This document shows, piece by piece, positions 9,425 to 17,438 of a stretch of 64,000 bases of DNA. The stretch spans positions 1 to 64,000 of the forward strand of contig NZ_WTYV01000006.1 in the NCBI RefSeq assembly GCF_009827655.1, given 5' to 3'. This DNA is from Alteraurantiacibacter buctensis (GTDB lineage: Bacteria; Pseudomonadota; Alphaproteobacteria; Sphingomonadales; Sphingomonadaceae). The translations under genes and the position numbers were made by a program. The notes under the pieces are model-generated. The model had not been told where the DNA came from, ran no database searches, and was given only the letters and a program-made list of their open reading frames with translations. Position 1 is the first letter of the stretch. Every line of letters begins with the position of its first letter.

Positions 9425-10534
9425 ATGCGTAAGTGGGCAACGTACACATTGGAGGAGCGCGCCGGCGGCACCGCAGTGGTGCTCGACGGCCCGATGCTCG
9501 TGTCCACCGTGGGCCGCATCGATGGCGATCTGCGGGCGCTGGATTCCGGTGTGACCGCGATCGACCTCACCGCCGTGCCGCGCATCGATACCGTGGGGGC
9601 CTGGCTTGTCTATCGCCTGGCGCAGCAGCACGGCGCGCAGGTGCAGGGTGCTACCCGGCAGGCCGAAGTGCTGCTGGAAGCCGTGGCCGGCAGCGCCAGC
9701 GAGGCCGACATTGCCCCCCGGCGTGACTGGTTCTTCCGCCGCGTGCCCGAGGAAGTGGGTGACAAGGTGTTCGCCGCGCTGGACGGGGTCCGCAACAACC
9801 TTGGCTTCATGGGGGCGATCATCATCGCCGTCGGCTCGGTGCTGCGCCATCCGCGCCGCTTCCCCTTGCGCGCGCTGGTGCACCAGATGGAACTGGTGGG
9901 CGTGACCAGCCTGCCGATCATCGGGTTGATGAGCTTCCTGATCGGCATCGTCATCGCCCAGCAGGGCGCGGTGCAACTGGCCCAGTTCGGGGCCGAGACG
10001 CTGACCGTGAACCTGGTGGGCCGCATAACCTTGCGCGAACTGGGCGTGCTGATGACCGCGATCATGGTCGCCGGCCGGTCCGGCAGCGCCTTTGCCGCGC
10101 AGATCGGCACGATGAAGCTGACCGAGGAAATTGACGCCATGCGCACCATCGGCGTTTCGCCGGTGGAGGTGCTGGTGCTGCCGCGCCTGCTGGCGGCGGT
10201 GCTGATGATGCCGCTGCTGGGCTTCTATGCCGCCTGCATGGCGATCATCGGCGGCGCGGTGATCGCCGACCTGACGCTGGGCATCCCTTTCCTCACCTTC
10301 CTGTCGCGCATCCAGGAAGTGGTGCCGATGTATGACCTGTATGTGGGCCTGGTGAAAGCGCCGGTGTTTGGCCTGATCATCGCGCTCGCGGGCTGCTATC
10401 AGGGCATGCAGGTTTCCGGCAATGCCGAGGAAGTTGGCACCCGCACCACCAAGGCGGTGGTGCAGGCGATCTTCATGGCCATCGTGCTCGATGCCTTCTT
10501 TGCGGTGTTCTTCACCGAGATCGGTTGGGGATGA
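9425..10534 (+). CDS. mlaE: MlaE-type ABC transporter permease with N-terminal STAS domain
   Basis: A 369-residue fusion. Residues 1 to about 90 form a STAS-like domain (GPMLVSTVGRIDGDL, then TAVPRIDTVGAWLVY). Residues about 110-369 are an MlaE/YrbE permease with about five membrane helices, including GLMSFLIGIVIAQQGAVQLA and GRSGSAFAAQIGTMKLTEEI, the conserved cytoplasmic coupling region. It is the membrane component of a retrograde or anterograde phospholipid transporter between inner and outer membranes. The STAS partner, separate (MlaB) in E. coli, is fused here. The next gene overlaps it by ATGA. Symbol by family; substrate inferred. Confidence 0.9.
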   Translation: MRKWATYTLEERAGGTAVVLDGPMLVSTVGRIDGDLRALDSGVTAIDLTAVPRIDTVGAWLVYRLAQQHGAQVQGATRQAEVLLEAVAGSASEADIAPRRDWFFRRVPEEVGDKVFAALDGVRNNLGFMGAIIIAVGSVLRHPRRFPLRALVHQMELVGVTSLPIIGLMSFLIGIVIAQQGAVQLAQFGAETLTVNLVGRITLRELGVLMTAIMVAGRSGSAFAAQIGTMKLTEEIDAMRTIGVSPVEVLVLPRLLAAVLMMPLLGFYAACMAIIGGAVIADLTLGIPFLTFLSRIQEVVPMYDLYVGLVKAPVFGLIIALAGCYQGMQVSGNAEEVGTRTTKAVVQAIFMAIVLDAFFAVFFTEIGWG

Positions 10535-11448
10535 GCGAGAACCAGCCCCTGCCGCCCGACGATGACGAGGACCTGCCGTTCCCGCTGGACGACGATGACG
10601 ACGCGGCTGCGCCCGAGGAACTGCCGACTGACGACTTCCCGATTGAGATCGAGGGCTTGACCAACAGCTTCGGCGAGCAGGTTATCCACGAAGACCTGAG
10701 CCTGAAGGTCCGCCGGGGCGAGATCCTGGGCGTGGTGGGCGGATCGGGCACCGGCAAGAGCGTGCTGATGCGGTCCATCATCGGTCTGCAAATCCCCGAA
10801 CACGGCTGCATCAAGGTGTTCGGCCGCGACATCACCGCGGCGGAAGACGATAGCGAGATCAAGATCCGCTATCGCTGGGGCGTGCTGTTCCAGGGCGGGG
10901 CGCTGTTTTCCACCCTGACCGTGGGTGAAAACGTGCAGGTTCCGCTGAAGCAGTATTATCCGGAATTATCGGCCGAGCTGCTCGACGAGATCGCCCGCTA
11001 TAAGGTGGTCATGTCGGGCCTGCCGGAGGAAGCGGCCAGCAAGTTTCCCAGCGAACTGTCGGGCGGCATGAAGAAGCGCGCCGGCCTGGCCCGGGCCCTG
11101 GCGCTGGACCCGGAACTGCTGTTCCTGGACGAGCCGACCGCCGGGCTGGACCCGATCGGCGCGGCCATGTTCGACGAGCTGCTGCGCGAGCTGACCGATA
11201 CCCTGGGCCTGACCGTGTTCCTGATCACTCACGATCTCGACACGCTCTATGCCATCTGCGACCGGGTGGCCGTTCTGGCGGACAAACACGTGGTGGCCGT
11301 GGGCACGATCCCCGAGCTGCTGGAAACCGACCACCCGTGGATCCAGGAGTATTTCAACGGCCCGCGTGCCCGCGCCGCGCTGTCGGCCAAGGAACGCCAT
11401 GCGAAAGCGGGCGTTGCAGTGGACAAGCCGGGCAAAGCGGGGGCATAG
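10531..11448 (+). CDS. mlaF: MlaF-type ABC transporter ATP-binding protein
   Basis: A 305-residue ABC ATPase. After an unusual acidic N-terminal tail (about residues 6-35, many Asp and Glu), the ATPase domain carries Walker A GGSGTGKS near residue 72, the signature LSGGMKKRAGLARA near residue 175 and Walker B LLFLDEPTAGLD just after. The GGMKKRAGLARA form is characteristic of the Mla/Ttg2A group. It energises the phospholipid transporter with the upstream permease. I chose the ATG at 10531, overlapping the permease stop, over an in-frame TTG two codons earlier. The acidic tail is longer than in E. coli MlaF and its function is unknown. Confidence 0.92.
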   Translation: MSENQPLPPDDDEDLPFPLDDDDDAAAPEELPTDDFPIEIEGLTNSFGEQVIHEDLSLKVRRGEILGVVGGSGTGKSVLMRSIIGLQIPEHGCIKVFGRDITAAEDDSEIKIRYRWGVLFQGGALFSTLTVGENVQVPLKQYYPELSAELLDEIARYKVVMSGLPEEAASKFPSELSGGMKKRAGLARALALDPELLFLDEPTAGLDPIGAAMFDELLRELTDTLGLTVFLITHDLDTLYAICDRVAVLADKHVVAVGTIPELLETDHPWIQEYFNGPRARAALSAKERHAKAGVAVDKPGKAGA

Positions 11449-11458
11449 CGGGGGGCAG

Positions 11459-12406
11459 ATGGAAACACGCGCAAACCATGTCTGGGTCGGGGTTGTCACC
11501 CTGCTGCTGCTGGCCGCGCTGGCGGGCTTCTTCGTGTGGCTGGCGCGCCTGGGCAATGCCGACCAGAAGGAATACGACGTGTTCTTCCAGCAATCGGTGG
11601 GCGGCCTGGCCAAGGGCTCGGGCGTGGCCTTTTCCGGGGTGCCGGTGGGCCAGGTGACCGATATCGAACTGTGGCCGCGCGACCCCGACTATGTGCGGGT
11701 GCGCATCCGGGTGGAGGAGGACGTGCCGATCCTGGTGGGCACCGTCGCCTCGATAAGCTTCAGTTTTACCGGCGTTTCCACCCTCAACCTGGACGGCGCG
11801 AGGCGCGGTGCCCAGCCAATCACCTGCGAGACGACCGACTGTCCCGAAGGCGTGCCGGTAATCCCGACGGCGGGTGGCGCTCTGGACGAGATCCTGTCCA
11901 GCGCCCCGCTGCTGCTGGAACGGCTGGCCACGCTGACCGACCGGCTGACCCGCGTGCTGGATGATGACAACCAGGCCTCCATCGCCGGCATCCTGCGCAA
12001 CACCGATGCGATCAGCCGCGAACTGGCCAATGCCTCGCCCGAAGTGCGCCGCACAATGGCCGAACTGCAGGTGACGCTGGCCCAGTCAACCCAGACGCTG
12101 GCTGCCTTCCAGCGCACGCTGGACAGCACCAACGCCCTGCTGGACGAGGAAGGCCGCCCGCTGGCCACAGACATGCGGGCCACGCTGGCTTCCGCGCGTG
12201 AAGCCGCCGCCGCGCTGAAGCGGACGTTGGCCAATGTCGAGCCGGTCACGCGCGAACTGTCGGAAGAGACGCTGCCCGCCGCGCAGGCGACGATGCAGGA
12301 CCTGCGCCGCACCAGTGCCGCGCTGCGCGCCGTTACCGAGAAGCTGGAAACCGATGGCGCGGGCTCGCTGCTCGGCTCCGCGCCGCTGCCGGAGTATGAG
12401 CCGTGA
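11459..12406 (+). CDS. mlaD: MlaD-type MCE domain protein
   Basis: A 315-residue periplasmic lipid-binding component. It has one N-terminal membrane anchor (about residues 8-28, VGVVTLLLLAALAGFFVWLA), an MCE domain (about residues 38-115, with GLAKGSGVAFSGVPVGQVTDI), and a long helical region predicted to be coiled coil (residues about 150-300). MCE proteins form hexameric rings through which lipid passes. The helical extension is longer than in E. coli MlaD and closer to the Ttg2C/PqiB type. The gene starts ten bases after mlaF; its stop overlaps an alternative GTG start of the lipoprotein gene. Confidence 0.9.
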   Translation: METRANHVWVGVVTLLLLAALAGFFVWLARLGNADQKEYDVFFQQSVGGLAKGSGVAFSGVPVGQVTDIELWPRDPDYVRVRIRVEEDVPILVGTVASISFSFTGVSTLNLDGARRGAQPITCETTDCPEGVPVIPTAGGALDEILSSAPLLLERLATLTDRLTRVLDDDNQASIAGILRNTDAISRELANASPEVRRTMAELQVTLAQSTQTLAAFQRTLDSTNALLDEEGRPLATDMRATLASAREAAAALKRTLANVEPVTRELSEETLPAAQATMQDLRRTSAALRAVTEKLETDGAGSLLGSAPLPEYEP

Positions 12407-12426
12407 GCCGGAAGGAAACCACCATC

Positions 12427-13014
12427 ATGCGCAGCAGGCTCCTCCTTTGCTCCCTTGGCGCGCTGGCGCTGGGCGGCTGCGTCAGCATCGGCGGTGGCGG
12501 CGATCCGCCCGACCAGTTGCTGACCCTGACTAGCAGCGTCATGGCCCCGGCCGGTGCGGCGCAGCAGGGCACGATGGCCGCAGCCCTGGCGGTTACCGAA
12601 CCCAGCGTGCCGCAGCAGCTCAACAACACCCGCGTGCCGGTGCGCGTGAACGGCACGGCACTGGCCTATCTGAAGGACGCCGTATGGGTGGAGCGCCCTG
12701 CGCGCCTGTTCCAGAACGTGGTCAGCGAAACCATCCGCTCGCGCGGCAACCGGCTGGTCGTGGGCGGGGGCGAGCTGGACTATGCCGCCCAGACCCAGCT
12801 CGGCGGTGAACTGGCGGCGATGGACTATGACGCCACCGCCCAGGCCGTGGTGGTCCGCTATGACGCGGTGCTGCGCCTGCCCGGCGGCGAGATTCGCACC
12901 CGCCGCTTCGAAAGCCGCGTAACCGGCGTGCTGCCAGATGCGCTGTCGGTCGCGCCCGCACTCAACCAGGCGGCGAACGAAGTGGCGGCACAGGTGGCGG
13001 ACTGGGTGGGCTAG
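12427..13014 (+). CDS. ABC-type transport auxiliary lipoprotein
   Basis: A 195-residue lipoprotein of the ABC-type transport auxiliary lipoprotein family (PqiC/DUF330-like). The N-terminus has a lipobox (LALGGC, Cys about residue 18), and the rest is a compact alpha/beta domain with LFQNVVSETIRSRGNRLVV. I chose the ATG at 12427 because GGAAGGA lies ten bases upstream and the lipobox is then correctly placed; an in-frame GTG at 12403 overlaps the mlaD stop. As the last gene of the mla operon it probably links the MCE complex to the outer membrane. It ends at CTAG, sharing bases with the stop of the convergent ATP12 gene. Confidence 0.82.
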   Translation: MRSRLLLCSLGALALGGCVSIGGGGDPPDQLLTLTSSVMAPAGAAQQGTMAAALAVTEPSVPQQLNNTRVPVRVNGTALAYLKDAVWVERPARLFQNVVSETIRSRGNRLVVGGGELDYAAQTQLGGELAAMDYDATAQAVVVRYDAVLRLPGGEIRTRRFESRVTGVLPDALSVAPALNQAANEVAAQVADWVG

Positions 13015-13706
13015 GCCCGCACTGCTACGGCAAATTCAGCTGCACGGGTGAAGGCCGCCAGCCGCCTGTCGCGCCGTTCCTGCGCTTCCCAGTCCTGGCC
13101 CCACAGCTCGGCCTGCCAGTCCTCCTCGGCATGGGCGGCGGCATAGAGCGCGACCGAATCGGCACCGGCCTCCAGCGCGGCGAGGCCGGTTATCAGCGAG
13201 GCGGATATAGTCGTAAGCGTTTCCAGCGCGGCCAGGGTGAAGGGGTCCAGCCGTTCCACATGGGCTTGCAGCGCAGCCAGCGTTGCGGCCTTCTGCGGGC
13301 GGTGCATCACGCCTGACACGCGCACGAAGCTGATCCGCAGCCGTTCTTCGGCCGCCGTCACCAGCGGTTCCCACAGGGCGCGCTGGCGCTGGTAGAGCGG
13401 CTCGTCCGGATCGGCGCGATAGCACAAGGTATCGGTCTCGGCATAACGCAGCAGCTTGGCCACCACGTCCGCCGGGTCCGCCGTCACCACGTCCAGCGCA
13501 TAGTCGGCCATGTCGCGGTGGGCAAAGCGGGTGGGGTCAACCTCCTCCGGCTGGTCGCGCCATTCGGCAGCCAGCATTTCGGCCAATGCCTCGCTCGGCA
13601 CCACCTGCGGCGTGCCACCTTGCGTCTTCACCCGCCGGGCATCGAGCTGCACCTGCCAGCCGCCATCGGCCGGGGCGACCGTCACATCCTTCCAGAAGCG
13701 TTTCAC
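13011..13706 (-). CDS. ATP12 family F1-ATPase assembly chaperone
   Basis: A 231-residue protein matching the ATP12 family, chaperones that bind the F1 alpha subunit during ATP synthase assembly; alphaproteobacteria and mitochondria share it. Recognisable blocks are KRFWKDVTV at the start, LDARRVKTQGG, AEWRDQPEEVDP and the C-terminal HAEEDWQAELWGQDWEA. The start is GTG at 13706, which overlaps the upstream stop as GTGA; the frame is open further but that stretch belongs to the overlapping upstream gene. No atp genes are nearby. Cytoplasmic. Confidence 0.88.
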   Translation of the reverse strand: MKRFWKDVTVAPADGGWQVQLDARRVKTQGGTPQVVPSEALAEMLAAEWRDQPEEVDPTRFAHRDMADYALDVVTADPADVVAKLLRYAETDTLCYRADPDEPLYQRQRALWEPLVTAAEERLRISFVRVSGVMHRPQKAATLAALQAHVERLDPFTLAALETLTTISASLITGLAALEAGADSVALYAAAHAEEDWQAELWGQDWEAQERRDRRLAAFTRAAEFAVAVRA

Positions 13707-13957
13707 GGGCGCGGCGGGCCTTCCAGATCGCCGCGCTCGCTGCTGCGCCACACCCGCGCGAGCACGGCGGGGGCAACGAAAGCCTCCACCAGGCCCAGCG
13801 CGATGAGGACATAGGCGGCCACATCGGGCAGGTCGATCGCGCCGCGCACGATGGCGATGCCCATCAGCACCATCACCACGCCGGTCACGCGCATGGCATT
13901 GATGGCCAGGAAGCGGCCCTTGGCGCGCTGGTCGTCGTCAGGTCGCGGTTGTTGCAT
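13703..13957 (-). CDS. Small two-helix membrane protein, unknown function
   Basis: An 84-residue protein with a charged N-terminus (MQQPRPDDDQRAKG) and two hydrophobic segments (about residues 19-39, INAMRVTGVVMVLMGIAIV, and 45-67, VAAYVLIALGLVEAFVAPAVL). The C-terminus is hydrophilic. It overlaps the upstream HAD gene by 20 bases and the downstream ATP12 gene by four, so it is probably translated as part of that operon. I recognise no characterised family. Confidence 0.7.
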   Translation of the reverse strand: MQQPRPDDDQRAKGRFLAINAMRVTGVVMVLMGIAIVRGAIDLPDVAAYVLIALGLVEAFVAPAVLARVWRSSERGDLEGPPRP

Positions 13958-14603
13958 GGATCAGGTCCTCCAGTTCGGCAGCGGTCGCGGCCACGGCAGA
14001 TGCGCCGGCGGCCAGCAGTTCGTGGGCTTCATGATAGCCCCAGGCAACGCCGATGGCACGCACTCCGGCGGCGCGGGCGGCTTCCATGTCATAAACGGTA
14101 TCGCCCACCATCACGGCGTCGGCGGTATCCGTGCCGGTTTCCGCCAGCGCCGCCAGCAGCATGGCCGGGTGCGGCTTGGACGGGTGCCGGTCGGCGGTTT
14201 GCAGGCTGGCGAAACAGGCCAACAGGCCGTGGGTGGCCAGGGTGGACCGGGTGCCCCGGTCGCTCTTGCCGGTGGCGACCGCCAGATCCCAGCCGCGGGC
14301 ATGCAGCGAACGGACCAGCTCGCCCATGCCGGGAAACAGCGGCTCGTGCAGCGATCCGTCCAGCCGCGCGGCGCGGAAGGCGCTCTTGTAGGCGTCGACC
14401 GCATGGGCCAGCGTTGCCGCATCGGCCGCAGGCGCCAGCCGCGCCACGGCCTGCGGCAGGCTGAGGCCGACGATGCGGCGCACCTGGTGCGGATCGGGCG
14501 CGGGCAGGCTGCTTTCCGCAAAGGCCAGGTCCATCGCGCGGCACACGGCGGCCTGCCCGTCGGTCAGCGTGCCATCGCAGTCGAAGATGACCAGCCGGGT
14601 CAT
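13938..14603 (-). CDS. HAD-superfamily phosphatase (phosphoglycolate phosphatase-like)
   Basis: A 221-residue HAD hydrolase. Motif I is FDCDGTLTD (nucleophile Asp8, acid/base Asp10), followed by a helical cap domain, motif II (AVATGKSDRG), motif III lysine (HPSKPHPAM) and motif IV (VMVGDTVYDM). The closest general class is Gph/PGP phosphoglycolate phosphatase, but many substrates are used by this family and no neighbour points to one. It is second in a coupled run of minus-strand genes; its ATG overlaps the stop of the PaiB-like gene. Confidence 0.85.
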   Translation of the reverse strand: MTRLVIFDCDGTLTDGQAAVCRAMDLAFAESSLPAPDPHQVRRIVGLSLPQAVARLAPAADAATLAHAVDAYKSAFRAARLDGSLHEPLFPGMGELVRSLHARGWDLAVATGKSDRGTRSTLATHGLLACFASLQTADRHPSKPHPAMLLAALAETGTDTADAVMVGDTVYDMEAARAAGVRAIGVAWGYHEAHELLAAGASAVAATAAELEDLIHATTAT

Positions 14604-15205
14604 TGCGCAAGGGTCCGCATCAGGCTGGCGAGCGCGGCATTGCCCTGCATTTCCAGCCCCAGCGCCACCCGCTCGCGATCCTCGGCGCCCTTGTTCTGGC
14701 TCAGCTTCAGGGTGGGCCGCCAGGCCTGCACCTCAAGCGAAAAGCCGGTGATCGCCCGCAGCATTGCGCTGACCTTGTCGGGCGGGGTCCTGGCCAGCGT
14801 CCACGGCTCGCCGCCGGTGGTCACGCGCGCCTCGTGCTGGGCGCCGATTGTGTCGAGCTGGACGCGCAATGCGGCCTCGTCGATCTGGCGCACCGTCCCT
14901 TCCAGCTCCAGCGCCACGTAGTTCCAGGTGGGTACCTGCGTGGGATCGCCATACCAGCGCGGCGAGACGTAGCCGTCCGGCCCGTTGACCACCACCAGCG
15001 CGGTGCTGCCGGGCAGGTGGCGGGTGAGCGCGTTGCCGTTCGCCAGGTGGAACTGAACCAGCCCGTCACCGTCCCACACCAGCGGCACGTGGGCCACGCG
15101 CGGGCCATCGGGCGTGGCCAGAAACACCATGCCGAAGGCGACTTCGGTGATCAGTGCTTCCAGCAGCGCCCGGTCATCGGAACGGAAGGCGGAGTTGGGG
15201 TGCAT
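14600..15205 (-). CDS. PaiB-like FMN-binding protein
   Basis: A 201-residue protein with the sequence pattern of the PaiB/FMN-binding negative transcriptional regulator family: MHPNSAFRSDD at the N-terminus, HVPLVW near residue 40, HLANGNALTRHL near residue 60 and VSPRWYGDPTQVPTWNYVAL near residue 85. In Bacillus PaiB represses protease and sporulation genes, but the fold is a split-barrel flavin-binding domain and many members may be enzymes. The stop overlaps the start of the HAD gene. It lies three bases after the RluA gene, so it is probably co-transcribed. Confidence 0.82.
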   Translation of the reverse strand: MHPNSAFRSDDRALLEALITEVAFGMVFLATPDGPRVAHVPLVWDGDGLVQFHLANGNALTRHLPGSTALVVVNGPDGYVSPRWYGDPTQVPTWNYVALELEGTVRQIDEAALRVQLDTIGAQHEARVTTGGEPWTLARTPPDKVSAMLRAITGFSLEVQAWRPTLKLSQNKGAEDRERVALGLEMQGNAALASLMRTLAQ

Positions 15206-15208
15206 GGA

Positions 15209-16513
15209 TCAGCGGGGCTTGCGCGGTCCCGTGCGGGGCTTGGCGGCAGGGGGCCGTGCTGCGGCAGGCTTGCGAGCAGCGGGTTTGGCCGGACCGGCCT
15301 TTGGTCCGGCCTTGGCGCCACCCCTGGGACCGGCGCCCTTGGCCGGAGCCCGCGTTGCGGGGGCCTTCCTGTCATCCTTCACGCCCACCGGTGCCTTGCC
15401 TGTGCGTGACCCGCCTTCGGCCCGGCCCTTGCGTTCGCCCCGGCGGCCCTTGCGGTATTGCTTGGCGTGGGCCTTGGCCACCTGCTTGCGATCCTCCTTC
15501 GTCAGGGGAGGGCGGCCTTTGTCAGGCTCGGCATCGCTGGCGTGCTCGTCGAAACCAAGCTGCACCATGCTGGCGGCGAAGTGTTCGGGCAAGTCGGCGG
15601 AGACATCCAGCGTCTCGCCGTCGGGCTCCTCGATCACCAGGCGGCGGGCGTGCAGGTGCATCTTGCGGCTGATGCTGCCGGTCAGGAAGGCATCCGGCCC
15701 GCCATATTTGCCGTCACCCACGATCGGGTGGCCGATGGCGGCCATGTGCACGCGCAACTGGTGGGTGCGGCCGGTCAGCGGCTGCAGTTCCACCCAGGAT
15801 GCGCTGTTGCCCGCCTTGTCGACCACGCGATACAGGGTGCGCGCGGTCTGCCCACCCTCCACGTCCACGTGCATCTTCTCGCCGCCGGAACCCGGCTGCT
15901 TGGCAATCGGCGCGTCGATCGTGCCCTGCTTCACATCGGGCACGCCCACCACCAGCGCCCAGTAGACCTTCTTGGCGCTGCGGCCGGAAAAGCGCTTGGA
16001 GTAGAAGGCCGCGCTGCCCGGGCTGCGCGCCACCAGCAGCACGCCGCTGGTATCCTTGTCCAGCCGGTGGACCAGGCGGGGGCGCGGCTCGCCCTCGTCG
16101 GCATAGGCATCCAGCAGGCCATCCACGTGGCTGCTGGTCTTGGTGCCCCCTTGCGTGGCCAGACCCGGCGGCTTGTTGAGCACCAGCGCGCTGCGGGTGC
16201 GGGTGATCAGCATGGCCTCGGCCTGGGCCTCTTCCTCGGGAGTCAGTGCGCGGCGTTTCGGCGCGGCCCTGCCCTTTGCCTCGTCCCCGCCCGGCGGCAC
16301 GCGCAGGGTCTGGCCGGTGGCCAGGCGATCCTCGGGCTTCACCCGCTTGCCGTCCACCCGGATCTGCCCGGTGCGCGCCCAGCGTGACACGGTGGCAAAG
16401 CCAACCTGCGGCAGGTGGCGCTTGAACCAACGGTCCACCCGCACGCCGTCATCGTCGGCGCGCACGGTGAACTGGCGCACGCCCGCGTCGGGCCTGGTTG
16501 GGTCGAAGCTCAT
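15209..16513 (-). CDS. RluA family 23S rRNA pseudouridine synthase with basic C-terminal tail
   Basis: A 434-residue pseudouridine synthase. An S4-like RNA-binding domain (about residues 10-70, RVDRWFKRHLP, ISVDG-type RVDGKRVKPEDRL) precedes the catalytic domain, whose signature HRLDKDTSGVLLVA contains the catalytic Asp; LTGRTHQLRVHM follows. RluC/RluD members modify helix positions of 23S rRNA. The last roughly 110 residues are a low-complexity Lys/Arg/Ala/Pro tail, unusual for RluC/D and histone-H1-like in composition. I chose the ATG at 16513, which overlaps the crcB stop, because the frame open beyond it lies inside crcB. Confidence 0.92.
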   Translation of the reverse strand: MSFDPTRPDAGVRQFTVRADDDGVRVDRWFKRHLPQVGFATVSRWARTGQIRVDGKRVKPEDRLATGQTLRVPPGGDEAKGRAAPKRRALTPEEEAQAEAMLITRTRSALVLNKPPGLATQGGTKTSSHVDGLLDAYADEGEPRPRLVHRLDKDTSGVLLVARSPGSAAFYSKRFSGRSAKKVYWALVVGVPDVKQGTIDAPIAKQPGSGGEKMHVDVEGGQTARTLYRVVDKAGNSASWVELQPLTGRTHQLRVHMAAIGHPIVGDGKYGGPDAFLTGSISRKMHLHARRLVIEEPDGETLDVSADLPEHFAASMVQLGFDEHASDAEPDKGRPPLTKEDRKQVAKAHAKQYRKGRRGERKGRAEGGSRTGKAPVGVKDDRKAPATRAPAKGAGPRGGAKAGPKAGPAKPAARKPAAARPPAAKPRTGPRKPR

Positions 16514-16917
16514 GCGCCGATCCGTGCCACGGTGATGCCGAAGACCAGGCCCGATACGCCCAGGCCCACGCTGATCAGGGCATAGATGGCCGCCAGCCCC
16601 ACCTGGCCGCGCTGGATCAGCATGGCCGTTTCCAGGCTGAAGGCGGAAAAGGTGGTGAAGCCGCCCAGCAGGCCCACGCCCAGCAGCAGGCGCCAGTGAT
16701 CGGTCTCGCCCCCCATGCGCAGCAGGAAGCCGGCCAGCAGGCCCATCAGCAGGCTGCCCAGGGTGTTGACCGCCAGGGTGGCAAAGGGAAACACGCTGAC
16801 GGCCTGCGGGCCCAGCCACCAGGTCATCAGGCGGCCCATCTGGTAACGGGCGACGGAACCCGCCGCGCCGCCAAGGGCGACATAGGCGGTTGCGGCAAGG
16901 GGCGGGGTGATGCTCAT
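16510..16917 (-). CDS. crcB: CrcB/Fluc fluoride channel
   Basis: A 135-residue inner-membrane protein with four hydrophobic segments. It carries the Fluc-family motifs: ALGGAAGSVARYQMG near the N-terminus, TLAVNTLGSLLMG in helix two, and GGFTTFSAFSLE in helix three, the last lining the fluoride pore. Fluc proteins form antiparallel dimers that let fluoride leave the cell. The start is the ATG at 16917; an in-frame TTG four codons upstream is possible. Its stop overlaps the RluA start. No fluoride riboswitch was recognised in the 187-base region upstream. Confidence 0.93.
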   Translation of the reverse strand: MSITPPLAATAYVALGGAAGSVARYQMGRLMTWWLGPQAVSVFPFATLAVNTLGSLLMGLLAGFLLRMGGETDHWRLLLGVGLLGGFTTFSAFSLETAMLIQRGQVGLAAIYALISVGLGVSGLVFGITVARIGA

Positions 16918-17057
16918 GCCCCAAGCCAATAGGTTACGGGCCGAAAAGCGGCAACCCGCCCGCTTGCCATTACTCGCGATTTCGCCTAGGGCGCGCCGCA
17001 GCAGACCGGACCCTTCGGGGATTCGGCCCTATTTTCGTTGATTCTTGGATGGTGCAT

Positions 17058-17078
17058 CCCGCGCCGATCTCTCGCGGG
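17058..17078. repeat. Inverted repeat in the rpsU leader/upstream region
   Basis: A perfect six-base inverted repeat (CCCGCG / CGCGGG) with a nine-base spacer lies 39 bases before the rpsU start. It could be an RNA hairpin in the leader of the S21 mRNA or a protein site; short GC repeats also occur by chance in this GC-rich DNA. The remaining 187-base region between crcB and rpsU shows nothing else I can support. Confidence 0.3.
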
Positions 17079-17116
17079 CTCTGGCCATTTGAACTGGCAA
17101 AGGTGGTATCGGTTTT

Positions 17117-17323
17117 ATGCAGATCGTCGTTCGCGATAACAATGTTGAGCAGGCCCTGCGCGCTCTGAAGAAGAAGCTGCAGCGGGAAGGCGTCTATCGC
17201 GAGATGAAGCTGCGTCGCCACTACGAGAAGCCGAGTGAAAAGCGCGCCCGTGAAAAGGCCGCCGCTGTCCGCCGCGCCCGCAAGATGGAGCGCAAGCGGA
17301 TGGAGCGGGACGGCTCGAAGTAA
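17117..17323 (+). CDS. rpsU: 30S ribosomal protein S21
   Basis: A 68-residue, strongly basic protein starting [20 protein letters not shown], the standard bS21 opening, with [14 protein letters not shown] and [14 protein letters not shown] segments typical of the alphaproteobacterial form. S21 sits near the anti-Shine-Dalgarno end of 16S rRNA and helps initiation. AGGTGG about ten bases upstream is a plausible ribosome-binding site. A hairpin terminator follows 46 bases after the stop, suggesting rpsU is largely monocistronic. Confidence 0.97.
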   Translation: MQIVVRDNNVEQALRALKKKLQREGVYREMKLRRHYEKPSEKRAREKAAAVRRARKMERKRMERDGSK

Positions 17324-17368
17324 GCCGCTGCCCGCAAGGCGCGCTTGCACCTTGCGAAAAGACAAGCC

Positions 17369-17412
17369 AAACGGGCGTGGAGAGGCTTCAGGGCTCCCAC
17401 GCCCGTTTCGTA
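17369..17412 (+). terminator. Hairpin terminator after rpsU
   Basis: A perfect 12-base stem (AAACGGGCGTGG at 17369-17380 pairing with CCACGCCCGTTT at 17397-17408) encloses a 16-base loop, which can itself pair GAG with CTC. A short T-containing stretch (TTTCGTATT) follows. It sits between rpsU and the FKBP gene, 31 bases before the next start, and most likely ends the rpsU transcript. Confidence 0.7.
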
Positions 17413-17438
17413 TTCAGACCTGACAGGATCCAAGCCAC

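Noticed and set aside
17058-17078. Classic S21 autoregulatory leader
   Set aside because: Only a six-base inverted repeat; too short to claim a ribosomal-protein binding mimic, so listed only as a low-confidence repeat.
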